From Chryseobacterium culicis (GTDB lineage Bacteria > Bacteroidota > Bacteroidia > Flavobacteriales > Weeksellaceae), in contig NZ_PCPP01000001.1 of the NCBI RefSeq assembly GCF_002979755.1, positions 2,450,665-2,514,664 on the forward strand: a DNA stretch of 64,000 bases, read 5' to 3'. A program made the position numbers and the translations under genes. Under the pieces are notes generated by a model. It was not told the origin of the DNA, did not search any database, and saw only the letters and a program-made list of their open reading frames with translations. Shown piece after piece: positions 1 through 8,640 of the stretch; position 1 is the stretch's first letter, and every line of letters begins with the position of its first letter.

Positions 1-53
1 GCTATCAATGATGTAAAGTAATCAATCGATTTACAATACATAATTATAAAATG

Positions 54-86
54 AAATCGCCCCGAAATTAAATTTCGGGGCGATTT
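54..86 (-). terminator. Rho-independent-type terminator of the peroxiredoxin gene
   Basis: A perfect 16-bp inverted repeat (54-69 and 71-86) with a CCCCG/CGGGG core lies about 40 nt beyond the peroxiredoxin stop codon. On the reverse strand it is followed by an AT-rich run. It could also serve a forward gene ending left of the window. Confidence 0.75.
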
Positions 87-125
87 TCGTACAAATTAAA
101 ACTAAACTATAAAAAATCAAATAAA

Positions 126-761
126 TCATGTATTCGGTTGTGGGGTATATCTTAAATACGGTTTTATTTCCGTTACCCCTTTTGGAAAAATTTCTCTGGC
201 TTCTTCCGTAGAAATGGTGGGAGGTATAATAACATCTTCTCCATTTTCCCAGTTAACAGGAGTAGCCACTCTATAATTATCTACCAACTGTAAAGAATCC
301 AGCACTCTAAGGATCTCATCAAAATTTCTACCTGTAGAGGCCGGATAGGTAATAATCAGTCTTACTTTTTTGGAAGGATCAATAATCAAAAGAGAACGTA
401 CAGTAGCCGTAGCGGAAGCATTGGGATGAATAAAATCATACAGCTCCGAAACCTTTCTGTCTTTATCGGCAATAATGGGAAACAAAACATGGGTATTCTG
501 TGTCTCATTAATATCTTTCACCCAGTTTTGATGATCCTCTACTCCATCTACACTCAGAGCAATCACTTTAGTGCCTCTTTTATCAAATTCAGACTGCAGC
601 TTAGCTGTATACCCCAATTCTGTAGTGCATACCGGTGTATAATCTGCAGGATGTGAAAACAGAATTCCCCAGGAATCTCCCAGATAATTATAAAAATTGA
701 TATCACCTACTGATGATTCTGCCTGAAAGTTGGGTGCTGTATCTCCTAATTTGATTGACAT
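126..761 (-). CDS. 1-Cys peroxiredoxin (Prx6/AhpC-TSA family)
   Basis: Thiol peroxidase that reduces hydrogen peroxide and organic hydroperoxides in the cytosol. The 211-residue protein has the peroxiredoxin active site PADYTPVCTTE with the peroxidatic cysteine at residue 45. No other cysteine is present, so it must use the 1-Cys mechanism with an external reductant. The C-terminal extension after about residue 165 (VNWENGEDVIIPP) is typical of the Prx6 subfamily, as is the length. The gene stands alone, with a -33/-7 promoter at 784-813 and a strong terminator downstream. The family is recognised confidently; the physiological substrate cannot be read from sequence. Confidence 0.93.
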   Translation of the reverse strand: MSIKLGDTAPNFQAESSVGDINFYNYLGDSWGILFSHPADYTPVCTTELGYTAKLQSEFDKRGTKVIALSVDGVEDHQNWVKDINETQNTHVLFPIIADKDRKVSELYDFIHPNASATATVRSLLIIDPSKKVRLIITYPASTGRNFDEILRVLDSLQLVDNYRVATPVNWENGEDVIIPPTISTEEAREIFPKGVTEIKPYLRYTPQPNT

Positions 762-783
762 AATGTTTCCTCTTTATAGTCTA

Positions 784-813
784 CAAATTTAGTAGACTTT
801 TTGGAACTGGCAA
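784..813 (-). promoter_or_regulatory. Promoter of the peroxiredoxin gene with overlapping inverted repeat
   Basis: On the reverse strand a TAAATTTG -7 box (784-791) and a TTG -33 box (811-813) are separated by 19 nt, the standard Bacteroidota arrangement. The -7 box lies inside an inverted repeat, AGTCTAC and GTAGACT (778-798), which could be an operator. Confidence 0.65.
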
Positions 814-855
814 ATTTTTTGTTGAAAATTTATATCTTTAATTAAAATTTTATTC

Positions 856-1740
856 ATGGAGAAAACCGGGCTCAGGTATGTAGATCTTGTTTATAAAGTA
901 TTGGAAAGTTGGTATGTAACATTTGCGGAACTTACACCAAAGCTGATTGTCGGAATTTTAGTATTTACATTTTTTCTTATTAGCAGTAAATATTTAAGCA
1001 AAGGAGCCGTAAAATTATTCCACCAATTCTTCCCGAAAAGCCAAAAAGAGAGTTCATTAGTCACCTTAATCAGTGTATTCAGATTCCTGATTATGCTGAT
1101 GGGAACATTTATTGCTCTGGAAATAATGGGTTTCAGTGGTTTTCTTTGGAAATTTATCGGAAGTTTAGGAGTTGCAGGGGTTATTGCAGGGGTAGCGCTG
1201 AAGGATCTTGTGTCAAGTATTTTCTCCGGAATGCTGATTGGCATTGATAAGGCCTATAAAGTAGGAGATTATATCACGATTGGAGCACACTCCGGAACGG
1301 TACAGGAAATTGGATTTTTAACTACAAAACTGCTTACTGATGATGGAAAGAAAGCCTACATTCCCAATCAGGTTGTCTTCAATGCTCCGTTTTATAATAT
1401 TACCGCTTCCCCACAACGCAGGATTATTTTAAATTTTGAAATTCCCGCTGATGAAGATATCAGCAAAGCACAGAAAGGAATTCTCGATGTGATTAAAAAC
1501 CTTGATAATGTGGATAAGTTAGATACTATAGAGGTGATCTTTACCGATCTTAAACAAGGGGCATTTAACCTGCAGGTAAAATTCTGGATAAAAGTAGGAG
1601 CCAACCTTGCTCAAATAAGAAGTAAGGCCTATTTAGGAATTAAAGAACGTTTTGATTTGGACAAAGTTCAGTTGGTGACACCAACCAGTATCAGCATTAC
1701 CAATGGGGAATCCCTTCCTCCTGAAAATCATGATAAATAA
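856..1740 (+). CDS. Small-conductance mechanosensitive channel (MscS family)
   Basis: Inner-membrane tension-gated channel that releases solutes on hypo-osmotic shock. The 294-residue protein has an N-terminal hydrophobic segment near residues 25-45, a second near 68-90 and the pore helix near 95-130 (GVAGVIAGVALKDLVSS). The pore-lining Gly/Ala pattern and the following FSGMLIGIDKAYKVGDYI stretch are typical of MscS. The beta domain (GTVQEIGFLTTKL) and the alpha/beta cytoplasmic domain follow. The length matches the E. coli MscS type rather than the large MscK type. It is transcribed away from the peroxiredoxin gene and appears monocistronic. Family assignment is firm; gating properties are unknown. 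Confidence 0.93.
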   Translation: MEKTGLRYVDLVYKVLESWYVTFAELTPKLIVGILVFTFFLISSKYLSKGAVKLFHQFFPKSQKESSLVTLISVFRFLIMLMGTFIALEIMGFSGFLWKFIGSLGVAGVIAGVALKDLVSSIFSGMLIGIDKAYKVGDYITIGAHSGTVQEIGFLTTKLLTDDGKKAYIPNQVVFNAPFYNITASPQRRIILNFEIPADEDISKAQKGILDVIKNLDNVDKLDTIEVIFTDLKQGAFNLQVKFWIKVGANLAQIRSKAYLGIKERFDLDKVQLVTPTSISITNGESLPPENHDK

Positions 1741-1855
1741 ATGCTTTTATATTCTGGCTTACTGATCGAATTAGATTACGTATTATAACCGTTTTATATT
1801 CAGCTTATTACCGTATAATTTCTTATTTTTAGTAAAGATCTTAATCTATAAAACA

Positions 1856-2446
1856 ATGCCATCACAATCCCGTTCATTCCACCCTATTGAATCAAAAACT
1901 TCAAAAAGGCTTACTTTATTGATAAAAGTGGTTGGCATAGCGTTTTTAATTATGACTCCTTTATCCATTATCATAATGGCTATATTGGTATTTAATGCAA
2001 AAGAAATCTCAGGAGAAATAAAAATTGTTCTCATTGCCCTTTTTATAGCAATCCTATGTTTTTGTGTCTGGATGCTCTTTCAAAAAAACAAAAAAAATAT
2101 GACCACTCATATTATTGTTGATGAAAAAGGAATTCACCATTACTGCAACCGAAACATTGTACATTCCATAACCTATGCTGAACTTCATCCTAATCCGGAA
2201 ACTGATCAATATGATGTATTATTAACAGAGTATGATGAATCTGCTCCTGGTTTATGTATCTATTTCTTTGAGCCTGAATTAAAAAAAGCTACCCGGAAGA
2301 CTGTCAATTTAAATATTGACACCGTTATTACCAATGGAAATTTGTTACTCAAAAATTTTGTGAAAGGAATATTGATTTTCAGGCCGGATTTAAAAATTGC
2401 ACCCAATGTTCTGGATCTTTACCAGCTGGGAGAATTCAGGAAATAA
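1856..2446 (+). CDS. Hypothetical membrane protein with two transmembrane helices
   Basis: A 196-residue protein that I do not recognise. Two hydrophobic segments near residues 20-47 and 56-75 form a helical hairpin, followed by a soluble C-terminal domain (TTHIIVDEKGIHHYC onward). That domain has alternating beta-strand character and resembles, in general layout only, bacterial PH-like membrane-anchored domains. The gene is bounded by the mscS gene upstream (115-nt gap) and a shared terminator with sucC downstream. No catalytic motif is visible, so no function is proposed. Confidence 0.75.
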   Translation: MPSQSRSFHPIESKTSKRLTLLIKVVGIAFLIMTPLSIIIMAILVFNAKEISGEIKIVLIALFIAILCFCVWMLFQKNKKNMTTHIIVDEKGIHHYCNRNIVHSITYAELHPNPETDQYDVLLTEYDESAPGLCIYFFEPELKKATRKTVNLNIDTVITNGNLLLKNFVKGILIFRPDLKIAPNVLDLYQLGEFRK

Positions 2447-2487
2447 ATCCCGTTAATTCAACGATTACCACTCAAAAATAATAATAA

Positions 2488-2516
2488 AAAAACCGCTCCA
2501 AAAAGGAACGGTTTTT
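2488..2516. terminator. Bidirectional terminator between the 1856-2446 gene and sucC
   Basis: The arms AAACCGCTCC and GGAACGGTTT pair with one mismatch, flanked by an A-run on the left and a T-run on the right. It sits between two convergent genes and can serve both. Confidence 0.75.
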
Positions 2517-2536
2517 ATTTATTTGAAAATTTTAGA

Positions 2537-3727
2537 TTAAGCTAAAACTTCTTTTACTTTGTTTGCAGCTTCTTCTAAAGTAATTGCAGAGTGTACCGGA
2601 AGACCAGACTCGTCAATTAATTTTTTAGCTTCTACAGCGTTAGTTCCCTGTAATCTTACGATCAATGGAACCGGAAGGCTACCCATAGCTTTGTAAGCAT
2701 CTACAACACCCTGAGCAACTCTGTCACATCTTACGATACCTCCGAAGATGTTGATCAAGATTGCTTTTACGTTTGGATCTCTTAAGATAATTCCGAAAGC
2801 AGTCTGCACTCTCTGAGCATCTGCAGTACCACCTACGTCAAGGAAGTTTGCCGGGTTACCACCTGATAATTTGATGATATCCATAGTTGCCATTGCAAGA
2901 CCAGCTCCGTTTACCATACAAGCAACGTTACCATCTAGCTTTACGAAGTTAAGACCAGCTTCACCAGCTTCTACATCCATTGGATCTTCTTCTCTTGTAT
3001 CTCTAAGCTCAGCTAAATCTTTGTGACGGAACAATGAGTTGTCATCTAAAGTTACTTTAGCATCTACAGCGATAATCTTGTTATCAGAAGTTTTTAATAC
3101 CGGGTTGATTTCGAAAAGAGAAGCATCAATTCCTGTATATGCATTGTAAAGAGATGAAATAAATTTCACAAATTCTTTGAATGCATTACCTTCAAGACCT
3201 AGGTTGAAAGCAATTTTTCTAGCCTGGAATCCTTGAAGACCGATTGCTGGGTCAATCAATTCGTTGTGGATCAAATGAGGAGTTACTTCTGCAACGTGCT
3301 CAATATCCATACCACCTTCAGTAGAATATACGATTGTATTTTTTCCTTCAGCTCTATCTAAAAGAATAGAAACATAAAATTCTTTAGTTTCAGATTCTCC
3401 AGGATAATAAACATCTTCTGCAACCAAAACAGAGTGTACTTTTTTACCTTCAGCAGAAGTTTGTGGAGTTACCAACTGCATTCCGATGATATTCTGAGCG
3501 TTTTCTTTAAGTTTATCCATGTTTGGAGAAAACTTAACACCCCCACCTTTACCACGACCACCTGCGTGAATCTGTGCTTTTACAACCCAAGCCTGTGCTC
3601 CGGTTTCAGCAGTCAATTTTTCAGCAGCTGCTACAGCTTCTTCTACGTTGTTTGCAACGAAACCACGTTGGATAGCTACTCCATACTTTGATAAAATCTC
3701 TTTTGATTGATACTCGTGAAGATTCAT
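2537..3727 (-). CDS. sucC: Succinyl-CoA synthetase beta subunit (ADP/GDP-forming)
   Basis: TCA-cycle enzyme subunit that, with SucD, converts succinyl-CoA to succinate with formation of ATP or GTP. The 396-residue protein starts MNLHEYQSKEILSKYGV, as the family does. It has the N-terminal ATP-grasp domain with the glycine-rich loop HAGGRGKGGGVK near residues 55-66 and the GGIVRCD phosphate-loop region near residue 330. The C-terminal ligase domain carries NVACMVNGAGLAM and NFLDVGG. Length is normal. sucD is not adjacent, so the two subunits are encoded separately here. Transcription probably begins at the TAAATTTG box at 3766-3773. Confidence 0.97.
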   Translation of the reverse strand: MNLHEYQSKEILSKYGVAIQRGFVANNVEEAVAAAEKLTAETGAQAWVVKAQIHAGGRGKGGGVKFSPNMDKLKENAQNIIGMQLVTPQTSAEGKKVHSVLVAEDVYYPGESETKEFYVSILLDRAEGKNTIVYSTEGGMDIEHVAEVTPHLIHNELIDPAIGLQGFQARKIAFNLGLEGNAFKEFVKFISSLYNAYTGIDASLFEINPVLKTSDNKIIAVDAKVTLDDNSLFRHKDLAELRDTREEDPMDVEAGEAGLNFVKLDGNVACMVNGAGLAMATMDIIKLSGGNPANFLDVGGTADAQRVQTAFGIILRDPNVKAILINIFGGIVRCDRVAQGVVDAYKAMGSLPVPLIVRLQGTNAVEAKKLIDESGLPVHSAITLEEAANKVKEVLA

Positions 3728-3765
3728 ATTATTTTTATTATTTTATTTTAATATTTAAAGGTTGA

Positions 3766-3773
3766 CAAATTTA
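3766..3773 (-). promoter_or_regulatory. Probable -7 box of sucC
   Basis: TAAATTTG on the reverse strand, 39 nt before the sucC start codon, matches the Bacteroidota -7 consensus TAnnTTTG. No clear TTG is seen at the expected -33 distance. Confidence 0.5.
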
Positions 3774-3975
3774 CTAAAAATGAATAAGGTTAAAAAGAAA
3801 ATTATAGAACTTTTAACTCATTCTATAAGTTTATTAGTGATCTTGTCAGATTCAAGGCGGTGAATCTATGAATAATATGATAATGATCATAAAAAAACTA
3901 AATCTCACGATCATATTCTAATGACATTTTAATGTCATTCTAATGTAGATAAGAATATTAACAAATTCCATCTAT

Positions 3976-3983
3976 TATCTTTG
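3976..3983 (+). promoter_or_regulatory. Probable -7 box upstream of the exporter operon
   Basis: TATCTTTG matches the Bacteroidota -7 consensus. Transcription would begin near 3990, only about 22 nt before the ATG of a 24-codon ORF at 4012 and about 195 nt before the ABC gene. No good TTG is seen about 20 nt upstream. Confidence 0.45.
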
Positions 3984-4011
3984 AAGCCCGGAAATAAAGG
4001 GCACCTATTAC

Positions 4012-4086
4012 ATGAATTTTCAGATGAAATTCAATCCGGGTAAAAGCTTTTATTTCAGAAAAAATTTATCACCATATCCTTATTAA
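4012..4086 (+). CDS. Possible 24-residue peptide encoded ahead of the exporter operon
   Basis: The ATG at 4012 opens a 24-codon frame ending in TAA at 4084-4086. The predicted peptide is cationic and aromatic: its core includes two Lys, one Arg and several Phe/Tyr, and it ends in NLSPYPY. A second in-frame Met (codon 5) would give a 20-residue product. It lies just after a -7 box and 98 nt before the ABC gene, so it would be the first cistron of the exporter transcript. It has no double-glycine leader. It is not a family I recognise; a chance ORF or leader peptide are the alternatives. Confidence 0.4.
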   Translation: MNFQMKFNPGKSFYFRKNLSPYPY

Positions 4087-4184
4087 TTTCCTGGAAAACA
4101 AAGGCTATTTCCAGAGACGACAGGTAATATTCAAAGGAAAATTCACAACTCAAAAAACAGTTAACCTTTTACTAAAGAAGAAAA

Positions 4185-5858
4185 ATGGAAATACCAGCTA
4201 ATGAACAAGGAAAAAGGCTCATCCGCTACATTACAAAAGAAAAAAAAGATGTTACCAATATTTATTTTTATGCCATTCTGAATGGTTTAGTACTGCTGAG
4301 TGTACCTTTAGGAATACAGTCTATCGTAAGCTTTGTGATGGGAGCTACCATGACAACATCCATTTACATTCTCATCTTTTTTGTTGTAGTAGGAACCTGG
4401 CTTGCCGGATATTTCAGATTAAAAGTAATCCAGATAATTGAAAAGATACAGCAGAAAATATTTGTAGAATTTTCCATTGCCATAGCAGACAAAATCCCCA
4501 AAGCAGATCTTTCCTACACGAGAAAATACTACCTTCCGGAACTAGTCAACCGATTCTTTGATATTCAGAATCTTCAGAAAGGAATTTCAAAAATATTACT
4601 GGAAATTCCCACTGCCTTAATACAGATTGTTTTTGGAATTCTTTTGCTCTCTTTTTATCATCTTTGGTTTTTAGCATTCGGAGCTCTGGTGATTCTTTCC
4701 GTCGTAATCATTTTCAGATACACGATGGAAAGCGGAATCAAATCCAGTATTGAAGAGAGCAACAAAAAATACGATACAGCAGCCTGGATAGAAGATATTG
4801 CCGGTTCTGTAAAAACTTTTAAAATGCATTCTGAAGATGATTCTCATTTAAAAGGAACCGATGAAAGAGTAATAGAATATCTTAAACACAGAACATCTCA
4901 CTTTAAGGTATTGGTTTTTCAGTATAAAACAATTATTGCTTTTAAAGTCATCATTACTTTAGCAATGCTGGCCATTGGAACCTATCTTCTGATTAATCAA
5001 AAACTGAATATCGGAGCTTTCATCGCTACAGAAATAGTTGTTCTAAGCATCATGTCTGCAGTAGAAAAACTCATTGTAAGCCTTGAAAGTTATTATGATT
5101 TGATTGCATCTTTTGCCAAGCTTTCTAAAATCACTGAACTAAAAGAGGAGCCCAACGGAGAAATCACATTATCTCAGAAAGAAAAAGGGACAGAAATTGA
5201 ATTTAAAAATGTAAGCTTTTCGTTTAATGATAATGCTCCCATTCTTTCTGACCTTAATTTCAAAATTAAAGAAAATAGTCTGAACATTCTAACAGGAAAA
5301 CTGGGAGCGGGAAAAACCCTTCTGCTCAATATGATCACAGGATTCTTCGAGCCCAGTTCGGGAACCATTCTGATTGACAAAATTCCATTAAAAAATATTG
5401 AGAAAAAACACTGGAGAAATAATGTTGGGCTTTACCTTGAAAATATGAAGATAATCCAGGGAACAGTTAAAGAAAATATCATATTGGGAAGCAGCCAGAG
5501 CCATACAGAAGATATCCTTGAGCTTTCTGAAAATATTGGTATAGAAAATATTTCAAGTATGTTCAGCAGTGGTTTCTTTACAGAGGTAAGTGAAACTGAC
5601 CCTGAAATCACATTCAGTTCAAAGAAAAAAATACTGATGCTTCGTGCTCTGCTCGGTGACAAAAAACTTATCATTCTGGAAAATCCTTTTGCAGGAATCC
5701 GTGAAGAATATCAGGACAAAATGATAAAATATCTTCAGAAAATCAAAGAAAACACAACTATTATTATTGTTTCTCAGGATACAGAACTGCTACAATATGC
5801 CGATCAGCATTTTCATCTGGAAGGAGGAACATTAAAAATATATCAAAATAATCAGTAA
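4185..5858 (+). CDS. ABC exporter half-transporter (membrane domain plus degenerate ATPase domain)
   Basis: A 557-residue fusion of an ABC type I exporter membrane domain (about residues 25-310, five to six hydrophobic helices) and a nucleotide-binding domain (about 335-555), lacking any C39 peptidase domain. Walker A is intact (GKLGAGKT, about residue 370). The other motifs are altered: the Q-loop Gln is Glu (LYLENM), LSGGQ is FSSKK (about 478), Walker B reads LIILEN instead of ILDE (about 497), and the switch His is Gln (IIIVSQD, about 530). It probably drives export together with the HlyD-like and TolC-like proteins encoded directly downstream (1-nt gap). It may need a partner subunit to hydrolyse ATP well. 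Family is clear; substrate unknown. Confidence 0.88.
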   Translation: MEIPANEQGKRLIRYITKEKKDVTNIYFYAILNGLVLLSVPLGIQSIVSFVMGATMTTSIYILIFFVVVGTWLAGYFRLKVIQIIEKIQQKIFVEFSIAIADKIPKADLSYTRKYYLPELVNRFFDIQNLQKGISKILLEIPTALIQIVFGILLLSFYHLWFLAFGALVILSVVIIFRYTMESGIKSSIEESNKKYDTAAWIEDIAGSVKTFKMHSEDDSHLKGTDERVIEYLKHRTSHFKVLVFQYKTIIAFKVIITLAMLAIGTYLLINQKLNIGAFIATEIVVLSIMSAVEKLIVSLESYYDLIASFAKLSKITELKEEPNGEITLSQKEKGTEIEFKNVSFSFNDNAPILSDLNFKIKENSLNILTGKLGAGKTLLLNMITGFFEPSSGTILIDKIPLKNIEKKHWRNNVGLYLENMKIIQGTVKENIILGSSQSHTEDILELSENIGIENISSMFSSGFFTEVSETDPEITFSSKKKILMLRALLGDKKLIILENPFAGIREEYQDKMIKYLQKIKENTTIIIVSQDTELLQYADQHFHLEGGTLKIYQNNQ

Positions 5859-5859
5859 A

Positions 5860-7170
5860 ATGAAATTACAGTCATTTGACAATATCTATCATATTCATAA
5901 AAAGTCACGGGTAAAAAGGTGGTTTCTGTTTATATTCATAGGCGGTATCATTACCTTATTCCTTCCCTGGACACAGAATATAAAAGTAAAAGGAAATGTA
6001 ACTTCTCTTTATCAGGAACAGCGCCCACAGCAGCTTCATTCTCCTATACCGGGAAAAATCATCAAATGGTATGTCAAGAACGGAGATTATGTAAAAAAAG
6101 GAGATACTTTACTGCAACTTTCAGAAATCAAAGATGATTATTTAGATCCACTTTTGGTACAGAGAACGCAGGAACAGGTAAATGCTAAAAAAGGAGTAAG
6201 AAATTTCTATGAAGCCAAAGTAGGAACAGTGAAAACCCAGCTTGAAGCCTTACATTCAGCCAGAAACTTAAAACTGAATCAGCTCAAAATAAAAATAAGC
6301 CAGCTTAATAATAAACTTACCGGTGAAGAAGCTGAACTAACTGCTGCCACTAATGAACTTAAGCTTTCTGAAGATCAGTTTGCACGACAGAAAAAAATGT
6401 ATGACGAAGGTTTGGTTTCTCTTACCCAGTTTCAGCAGAGAAATATTTCTTACCAAAATGCTATTGCTAAGAAAACATCATCAGAAAATAAAGTAGCCCA
6501 AACCCGTCAGGAAATTATTAATACAGGTATTGAGCAAAATTCTGTGATTCAGGATTACACAGAGAAACTCAGTAAAATAGAAGGAGACCGTTTTCAAAAC
6601 ATGGGGCAGATTGAAGGCAGCGATGGTGAAATTGCCAAGCTGGAAAATCAAGTAGCCAATTACAAAGCAAGACAGGGATTATATTTTATTATTGCATCAC
6701 AGGACGGTCAGATTGTACAGCTTAACAAAACAGGAATTGGCGAAGTTTTGAAAGACGGTGAAAATATTGGGACGATTGTTCCCACAGCAGTAGATTATGC
6801 AGTTGAGATTTTTATAAAACCTGTAGACCTTCCGCTTGTGAAAGAAGGACAGCGTGTGATGTGCATCTTTGACGGGTTTCCTGCCATTGTATTCTCGGGA
6901 TGGCCTAACTCCAGCTACGGAACATTCGCCGGCAAGGTGGTTGCCGTGGAAAGCAATATCAATGCAAATGGTCTTTTTAAAGCATTGGTCATTGAGGATA
7001 AAAATGAAAAAAGATGGCCTCCAAAAATTAAAATGGGAGGAGGTGTACAGGGAATTGCCATTCTTAATGATGTTCCTATCTGGTATGAACTGTGGAGAAA
7101 TATCAATGGCTTTCCGCCTGATTATTATGAAGTAAAAAATGAATCTAAAGGGTATGAAAAAACAAAATAA
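5860..7170 (+). CDS. HlyD-family periplasmic adaptor (membrane fusion protein)
   Basis: A 436-residue adaptor linking the inner-membrane ABC protein to the outer-membrane channel. One transmembrane helix lies near residues 21-40 (FLFIFIGGIITLFLPW). A lipoyl-like half-domain follows (HSPIPGKIIKWYVKNGDYV, about 55-85), then a long coiled-coil hairpin (about 100-270, rich in Gln, Lys and Glu). The second lipoyl half (ASQDGQIVQLNKTGIGEVL) and a beta-barrel domain complete it. It begins 1 nt after the ABC stop codon and overlaps the next gene by 17 nt, so the three genes are one translationally coupled operon of type I secretion layout. Confidence 0.9.
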   Translation: MKLQSFDNIYHIHKKSRVKRWFLFIFIGGIITLFLPWTQNIKVKGNVTSLYQEQRPQQLHSPIPGKIIKWYVKNGDYVKKGDTLLQLSEIKDDYLDPLLVQRTQEQVNAKKGVRNFYEAKVGTVKTQLEALHSARNLKLNQLKIKISQLNNKLTGEEAELTAATNELKLSEDQFARQKKMYDEGLVSLTQFQQRNISYQNAIAKKTSSENKVAQTRQEIINTGIEQNSVIQDYTEKLSKIEGDRFQNMGQIEGSDGEIAKLENQVANYKARQGLYFIIASQDGQIVQLNKTGIGEVLKDGENIGTIVPTAVDYAVEIFIKPVDLPLVKEGQRVMCIFDGFPAIVFSGWPNSSYGTFAGKVVAVESNINANGLFKALVIEDKNEKRWPPKIKMGGGVQGIAILNDVPIWYELWRNINGFPPDYYEVKNESKGYEKTK

Positions 7171-8557
7171 AGCTCTTTTTATACTGATATTTTTCTTTTT
7201 TCAGTATGGTACAGCCCAGGATTCTCTCACTCTTTCCGCACAGGAATTTATTTCAATTGTCAAAAATTATCATCCATTGGCCATGAAATATCAACTTCAG
7301 AATAAAATTGCCCATTCGGAAATCACCAGGGCAAGAGGTGGTTTTGATCCTGTTTTGAGTGGAAAACTTGGAGAAAAAAATATTGATGGAACACCATATT
7401 ACCGACAGAAAAATTTGGAGCTTGGAATCCCTACATGGTATGGCATTGATATTACCGCAGGATACAATCATCTGGAAGGTGAAAAACTCAATTCCAGTGA
7501 TACAAAAGGAGGATTATACAGTTTTGGAATCTCTGTTCCATTGGCTAAAAATCTTTTGTATGATAAACGGAGAGCAATGCTGGATCAGGCAAAATTTGCT
7601 TTAAAAATGACAGAGGCCGAACAAAGTGTTTTAACCAATGAACTTCTTTTAGAGGCCGAAAACACTTATTGGGAATGGGTTCAGAATTTTGAAATTTACC
7701 AATTACAGGCAAAAGCAGTTGAAATTAACCGAAAACGTTTACACCTCATCAAAAAAACTTTTGAATATGGAGAAAGAGCAGCTATAGATACTGTTGAAGC
7801 CCAGTCACAACTTCAAAGTTTTGAGCTTAAGCAAAAGGAGGCTTATTTAAATTTTATAAAAAGTACTCAGCAGCTTCAACTTTTTTTATGGAAAGATAAC
7901 CGGGAGATTTACGAAATCACACAGCTAATCTATCCTGGAGACAATCTTTCCGATCACTCTGCTTATTCTGACTTTGAATTTCTTCTTCGGGAATTTAGGA
8001 ATAAAGAGGTCAATAACCATTTATCCATACTCTATTACAACCAGAAACATTATATTCTGGAAAGTGAACGCAGATTGAAATGGCAGAGTTTTCTTCCTAA
8101 ACTTGATTTTATGTATAACTTCTTCAATAAAGAAAATTACCCGTCAGATTATCTGCCTCTTTTTGACAATAATTTTCAATATGGATTAAAGCTTGAAATT
8201 CCAGTATTTCAAAGAGAAGCCAAAGCCAATTATCAGATGGCAAAAATGAAAATAGAACAGAACAGTTTTGATACTCAACTCAAAAAAAGAGAACTTGATA
8301 TCAAAATTGAAACGTATAAAAATGAACTCACCAATTATCAGATACAAATCTCTCTTTCACAAAATAATTTTGTCAACTACCAAAAGCTTCTTACCGCAGA
8401 AGAAACAAAATACAGCAATGGGGAAAGCTCACTTTTCCTGATCAATTCGAGGGAAAATAAAATGATTGATGCTCAAGAAAAATTTATTTCTGTAAGGACA
8501 AAATTCCTAAAAAGCTACAATAAACTTAAATGGATGAAAGAAAATTTCACGCTATAA
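7154..8557 (+). CDS. TolC-family outer-membrane efflux protein
   Basis: Outer-membrane channel of the exporter. With the start at 7154 the protein is 467 residues and begins with a signal peptide (MKKQNKALFILIFFFF, then AQ near residue 20). An in-frame ATG at 7139 would add five residues before the signal peptide and is less likely. The body has the long amphipathic helices expected of TolC (repeated E, K, Q and L heptads) and two related halves. Aromatic residues are common in the presumed strands. The gene overlaps the HlyD gene by 17 nt and ends at a shared terminator facing the ClC gene. Confidence 0.87.
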   Translation: MKKQNKALFILIFFFFQYGTAQDSLTLSAQEFISIVKNYHPLAMKYQLQNKIAHSEITRARGGFDPVLSGKLGEKNIDGTPYYRQKNLELGIPTWYGIDITAGYNHLEGEKLNSSDTKGGLYSFGISVPLAKNLLYDKRRAMLDQAKFALKMTEAEQSVLTNELLLEAENTYWEWVQNFEIYQLQAKAVEINRKRLHLIKKTFEYGERAAIDTVEAQSQLQSFELKQKEAYLNFIKSTQQLQLFLWKDNREIYEITQLIYPGDNLSDHSAYSDFEFLLREFRNKEVNNHLSILYYNQKHYILESERRLKWQSFLPKLDFMYNFFNKENYPSDYLPLFDNNFQYGLKLEIPVFQREAKANYQMAKMKIEQNSFDTQLKKRELDIKIETYKNELTNYQIQISLSQNNFVNYQKLLTAEETKYSNGESSLFLINSRENKMIDAQEKFISVRTKFLKSYNKLKWMKENFTL

Positions 8558-8563
8558 AAATCA

Positions 8564-8592
8564 AAAAAGTTCAGGAAATCCCTGAACTTTTT
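8564..8592. terminator. Bidirectional terminator between the exporter operon and the ClC operon
   Basis: A perfect 12-bp stem (AAAAAGTTCAGG and CCTGAACTTTTT) with a 5-nt loop lies between the two convergent genes. The A and T ends provide the tract for either direction. Confidence 0.85.
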
Positions 8593-8640
8593 ACGTATAT
8601 TAATCTTTAAAACCCGTTAGGAATTTATTGATATCTATTG

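Noticed and set aside
426..656. Forward ORF opposite the peroxiredoxin gene
   Set aside because: Antisense shadow of a confidently identified gene.
1509..1517. Single DnaA-type 9-mer TGTGGATAA
   Set aside because: Lies inside the mscS coding region; isolated copies are expected by chance.
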